Shown here one piece after another: positions 5,129 to 5,455 of a stretch of 5,455 nucleotides of DNA. The position numbers and the translations under genes were made by a program. The number at the start of each line of letters is the position of its first letter. The stretch's first letter is position 1. The DNA is from an uncultured Faecalibacterium sp. (lineage in GTDB: Bacteria; Bacillota; Clostridia; Oscillospirales; Ruminococcaceae): positions 1-5,455 of the forward strand of contig CAKTCY010000082.1 of the NCBI GenBank assembly GCA_934540955.1. The letters are read 5' to 3'. Under the pieces are notes generated by a model, which saw nothing but the letters and a program-made list of their open reading frames with translations, was not told the DNA's origin and searched no databases.

Positions 5129-5455
5129 TTATTGATTCTTCCTCGGATACACAAAGGCATCGCGGCGGTACACCGCCACGAGATATGCCGCCATGAAGCA
5201 CCAGATGATGGGCACGGCAAAGCTGCGGATGACCATGGCCAGCACCAGCTTTGCGGCAATGACAGCCAGCGCACCCAGCAGTCCCCGCAGTAAAAACAGA
5301 GGCAAGGTGACCGGCGGCAGCTCGGGCAGATGGGCAAATACCTTGCCGCAGAACACGAACAGCGCAAACACAAACGCATGGGTCAGCAGCGCCAGCTTTG
5401 TCACCACCGCAAACTTTGCGGCAAACAGGTCCAGCGGCGGTACGGGGCTTGCCAT
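5129..5455 (-). CDS. Small or partial hydrophobic membrane protein
   Basis: A leftward frame of 108 residues runs from an ATG at the very edge of the window (5455) to TAA at 5131-5129. Because it is open at the edge, the ATG may be internal and the real gene longer. Three or four hydrophobic stretches are visible: about residues 16-38, 48-62, 64-76 and 78-94. A basic tail (VYPRKNQ) follows. The opening ASPVPPLDLFAAKF and the later IRSFAVPIIWCFMAAYL loosely resemble ABC-2-type permeases, where an 'LxSPVP' loop precedes a helix. That would make it the C-terminal part of such a permease, but the resemblance is weak and I do not name a function. No ribosome binding site can be seen. The stop lies only about 15 bases before the repeat at 5114, so a truncated gene end is possible. 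Confidence 0.55.
   Translation of the reverse strand: MASPVPPLDLFAAKFAVVTKLALLTHAFVFALFVFCGKVFAHLPELPPVTLPLFLLRGLLGALAVIAAKLVLAMVIRSFAVPIIWCFMAAYLVAVYRRDAFVYPRKNQ

Noticed and set aside
4983..5201. Leftward frame of 72 residues (and the longer 4750-5379 frame) through the repeat
   Set aside because: Its translation is the repeat itself (SPQGDAFWQCRK-type wording). Such peptides recur as spurious predictions wherever this kind of repeat occurs, and the hairpins explain the sequence better.

Overview
The window looks like chromosomal DNA from a Gram-positive, GC-rich gut Clostridia member. Faecalibacterium or a close Oscillospiraceae/Ruminococcaceae relative is my best guess. The reasons are GC-rich genes separated by AT-rich spacers, strong AGGAGG-type ribosome binding sites, sigma-A-like promoters, and a GC-rich hairpin-rich intergenic repeat of a kind I associate with these genomes. 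The species call is inference from style, not from a marker gene.

Layout: (1) Positions 1-40 are the 3' end of a tRNA with an encoded CCA, followed by its terminator (47-81). (2) Positions 82-333 are AT-rich and hold no convincing protein gene. They hold a near-consensus rightward promoter (229-257) that runs almost at once into a strong hairpin terminator (273-309), which also lies just past the end of the leftward gene. (3) murR (1200 to 334, minus strand) encodes an RpiR/MurR-family regulator. (4) The 208-base divergent spacer 1201-1408 contains two back-to-back promoters with overlapping -35 elements and several symmetric operator candidates. (5) A rightward operon murQ (1409-2317), murP (2395-3837) and mupG (3830-4879) follows and ends in a 46-base perfect palindrome that acts as terminator (4878-4923). 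(6) About 185 bases of GC-rich repeat (about 4930-5114) follow. (7) A leftward membrane-protein reading frame (5455 to 5129) is open at the window edge.

Together the operon forms a pathway for taking up and breaking down the peptidoglycan sugar N-acetylmuramic acid (MurNAc), probably as the disaccharide MurNAc-GlcNAc. MurP, a PTS IIB-IIC permease without its own IIA, imports and 6-phosphorylates the sugar. MupG (DUF871) cleaves the phosphorylated disaccharide to MurNAc-6-phosphate and GlcNAc. MurQ removes the lactyl ether to give GlcNAc-6-phosphate plus D-lactate, which feeds amino-sugar metabolism. MurR very likely senses MurNAc-6-phosphate through its SIS domain and controls both its own gene and the operon from the shared spacer. 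The same gene set is known in Staphylococcus aureus (mupG-murQ-murP-murR), but here the order differs and the regulator is divergent.

I see no wholly new system. The parts most worth checking are the architecture of the divergent promoter region, the promoter-to-terminator unit at 229-309, and the repeat abutting the end of the last membrane-protein frame.
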